DNA of 22,500 bases from Chrysomallon squamiferum (Eukaryota > Mollusca > Gastropoda > Neomphalida > Peltospiridae): assembly GCA_012295275.1 (NCBI GenBank), contig CM022668.1:9132541-9155040 (forward strand), written 5' to 3'. Both the position numbers and the translations under genes were made by a program. Positions 21,058 through 22,500 of the stretch are shown here, in pieces. Numbering within the stretch: position 1 is the stretch's first letter; the number at the start of each line of letters is the position of its first letter. Below the pieces are notes generated by a model. It ran no database searches, was not told where the DNA came from, and worked only from the letters and a program-made list of their open reading frames with translations.

Positions 21058-21467
21058 TTTTAGAAACTGTGTGACATGGTGTGTGAACTGCTGTTGGAAG
21101 AGTCAAATGTTCAGCCTGTGTCCACACCTGTCACAATATGTGGGGATATTCATGGACAGGTAACTTTATTAGTTTATTTATTTATCTATTTGACAGGTAA
21201 AAATAGGTACTTTTGATGCAGCAGTAAAATTTCAAAATCATAAAATAAAAAAATATATTTTATTGAAAATGGCAAATTCATTTTTCAGTATGGGCACTGG
21301 TAAAAAATAATGATAGTGTTTCTCTGTCTTTCTCTCTCTCACACACACACAAATGTAAATCTTCAGGAATATGAGTTGAATCCATTTATTCATTTAAACT
21401 TTAATCTGGATTGCTTAATTTCATAAGATTATCTATGAGTCACTAATAAATCAGTGTTTTGAAATTT

Positions 21468-21506
<39 letters not shown>

Positions 21507-22247
21507 TGTTATTGTTAATGTTATTGTTTTAAACATTTTTTTCACAGTTCTATGACTTGATGGAACTGTTCAAAACTGGAGGTCAGATGCCAGACACAAA
21601 CTACATATTCATGGTATGTGTTTAATTTTTGATTTGTTTTAATTTTTCATTTGTTGTTATCAGTAAAAAGGTGTGTTGGTATATGTATTTATAGCTATGT
21701 ATATTTATGTATGCATGCATATGATTGTGTGTGTGTGTATGTGTGTGTTACATGTCTGTGTTATGTGTTGGTGTGTAAGAGAGAGTTGTTTGTGGTGCTT
21801 ATCTGGTGTTTCTTTTTTTAATTCAGAATAGAAATCTGTTAATGAACATCTCTGTATTACAAATAGGCTGTGTATGCTGTGTATTTTTCATGTTTCGTTC
21901 TTTTCTTTTTCATTAGCTGTCAGTCTTTGTTGATAACAAAGTATAAAAAAAAATAACAGTTTTGAGATGTCTAGGAATTCTTGATTCTTTCTTGTATTTT
22001 CACCCTTTGTACTTTATGTTAATTCTAAAATTCTAAAATTTCCCAAAAAATATTCTGGTACCAAGAATTTCTGTTAAGATATTCTCAACCTTTAATATTG
22101 TATTTTATTTTGTTTTAATTTATTTTCATTATTAATATTAAGAATTTTTTTTTGTTGAGATAATTCTCTTTTATTTCAGGGTGATTTTGTTGATCGTGGT
22201 TATTTCAGTTTAGAAACATTCACACTTCTGCTCACACTTAAAGCAAA
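19801..22247 (+). CDS. PPP6C: Serine/threonine-protein phosphatase 6 catalytic subunit, 5' part (4 exons, continues beyond window)
   Basis: Exons 19801-19875, 21064-21159, 21548-21613, 22180-22247; introns are GT-AG, phases 0, 0, 0, with the last exon ending inside Lys102 (donor GCAAA|GTAGGT). They encode about the first third of a ~305-residue PPP-family phosphatase. Diagnostic PP6 segments are [26 protein letters not shown] and [13 protein letters not shown]. Metal-site residues present are D53 and H55 (GDIHGQ) and D81 with R85 (GDFVDRG); GNHE and later ligands lie off the right edge. The start at 19801 gives exactly 25 codons before intron 1, as in human PP6; a second in-frame ATG follows at 19807, and an in-frame stop at 19783 excludes a longer start. 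Family knowledge: PP6 works with SAPS-domain subunits in cell-cycle and stress signalling. Confidence 0.96.
20781..21090. repeat. Tandem array of the PPP6C exon 2 head and acceptor in intron 1
   Basis: The motif (TTTA)nTTTTAG followed by AAACTG-like sequence ends at 20790, 20867, 20933 (TTTAC variant), 20980 and 21063, the last being the real exon 2. Following bases (ACATGGTATGTGATTTAATTT and variants) are shared among copies and with exon 2. The copy at 20981 still reads [11 protein letters not shown] then stop. Confidence 0.8.
21018..21060. repeat. (TTTA)n microsatellite at the PPP6C exon 2 acceptor
   Basis: About ten uninterrupted units run directly into the TTTTAG splice acceptor, so the tract takes the place of a normal polypyrimidine tract. 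Confidence 0.97.
21064..21159 (+). CDS. PPP6C: PPP6C exon 2
   Basis: 32 codons from [15 protein letters not shown] to CGDIHGQ, containing metal ligands D53 and H55. The acceptor is the end of a (TTTA)n microsatellite reading TTTTAG. Donor ACAG|GTAACT. Confidence 0.97.
21160..21547 (+). other. PPP6C intron 2
   Basis: 388 bp with an (AAT)n run at about 21,470-21,506 and a short CA run near 21,340. Nothing else is recognised. Confidence 0.8.
21548..21613 (+). CDS. PPP6C: PPP6C exon 3
   Basis: 22 codons, [19 protein letters not shown] then IFM. Acceptor tttcacag, donor CATG|GTATGT, phase 0. Confidence 0.97.
21614..22179 (+). other. PPP6C intron 3
   Basis: 566 bp with a degenerate TATG/GT tract at about 21,675-21,775. 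Nothing else is recognised. Confidence 0.8.
22180..22247 (+). CDS. PPP6C: PPP6C exon 4
   Basis: It encodes [20 protein letters not shown] then KA and two bases of the next Lys codon. The GDxVDRG motif holds the bridging-metal Asp81 and phosphate-binding Arg85. The second Tyr of the usual GYYSLETF is Phe. The downstream in-frame TAG is excluded because GTAGGT just before it serves as donor. Confidence 0.94.
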
Positions 22248-22500
22248 GTAGGTGAATTTTATATTTAAGTTTACAAATTCTCCATGACATATCTAAACAT
22301 GAGAATAATACGTGGAGCCTGTCATTCTTTCTTCTTGTATGACTTGATTTAATATCTAGAAACGATAAATTATCTGGATAGACTTTAACTAGCTGTACTG
22401 AGGGATAAAAATATAGATAACAGATAAATATATATATATATGTATGTATGTATGTATGTATATATGGTTATTATACTCAGTATCTTAAAAATAAAGAAAA
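22248..22500 (+). other. Start of PPP6C intron 4, cut by the window edge
   Basis: It holds an (AT)n(GTAT)n microsatellite at about 22,427-22,465. No further exon is seen. Confidence 0.8.

Overview
This is an AT-rich nuclear fragment from an animal. It contains one complete multi-exon gene on the minus strand and the 5' part of a second on the plus strand, each with GT-AG introns. Microsatellites (GTA/CTA, AAT, AAAT, TATG, CA, GA) are very dense, an endonuclease-type LINE scrap is present, and both proteins look like protostome versions. I infer a bilaterian invertebrate, most likely a lophotrochozoan and perhaps a mollusc. No prokaryotic feature, tRNA, rRNA or CRISPR array is visible.

Layout. 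1-9,880 has no gene I can support. It holds trinucleotide arrays (about 780-990, 1,114-1,320, 4,261-4,555, 5,826-6,175), a ~50-bp-unit minisatellite (1,484-1,770), a decayed LINE endonuclease fragment on the minus strand (2,222-2,330), and a ~602-bp piggyBac-like MITE with perfect 14-bp inverted ends and TTAA target duplications (5,724-6,333). 10,101-18,279 (minus) is a complete 10-exon gene for a 515-residue TGF-beta/activin type I receptor (ALK4/5/7, Baboon class). I resolved every exon with matching splice phases from signal peptide to stop. 18,280-19,800 is a ~1.5 kb divergent intergenic region with a tandem CRE-like TGACG element. From 19,801 (plus) the first four exons of the protein phosphatase 6 catalytic subunit gene (PPP6C/PpV) run off the right edge inside codon 102.

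How the genes work. The receptor is a membrane serine/threonine kinase expected to signal through Smad2/3; its L45 loop residues are of the activin/TGF-beta type. PPP6C is a cytosolic and nuclear phosphatase catalytic subunit. They are arranged head to head and may share regulatory sequence, but nothing here proves co-regulation.

The most unusual pattern is that several introns contain tandem arrays that include the edge of the adjoining exon plus its splice site. These are PPP6C intron 1 (head of exon 2 and its acceptor, five copies, one still encoding a recognisable PP6 peptide), receptor intron 2 (tail of exon 2 and its donor), receptor intron 7 (tail of exon 7 and its donor), and receptor intron 9 (acceptor of exon 10, three copies). 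Each real site is therefore accompanied by decayed decoys. This looks like local minisatellite growth seeded at exon-intron junctions.
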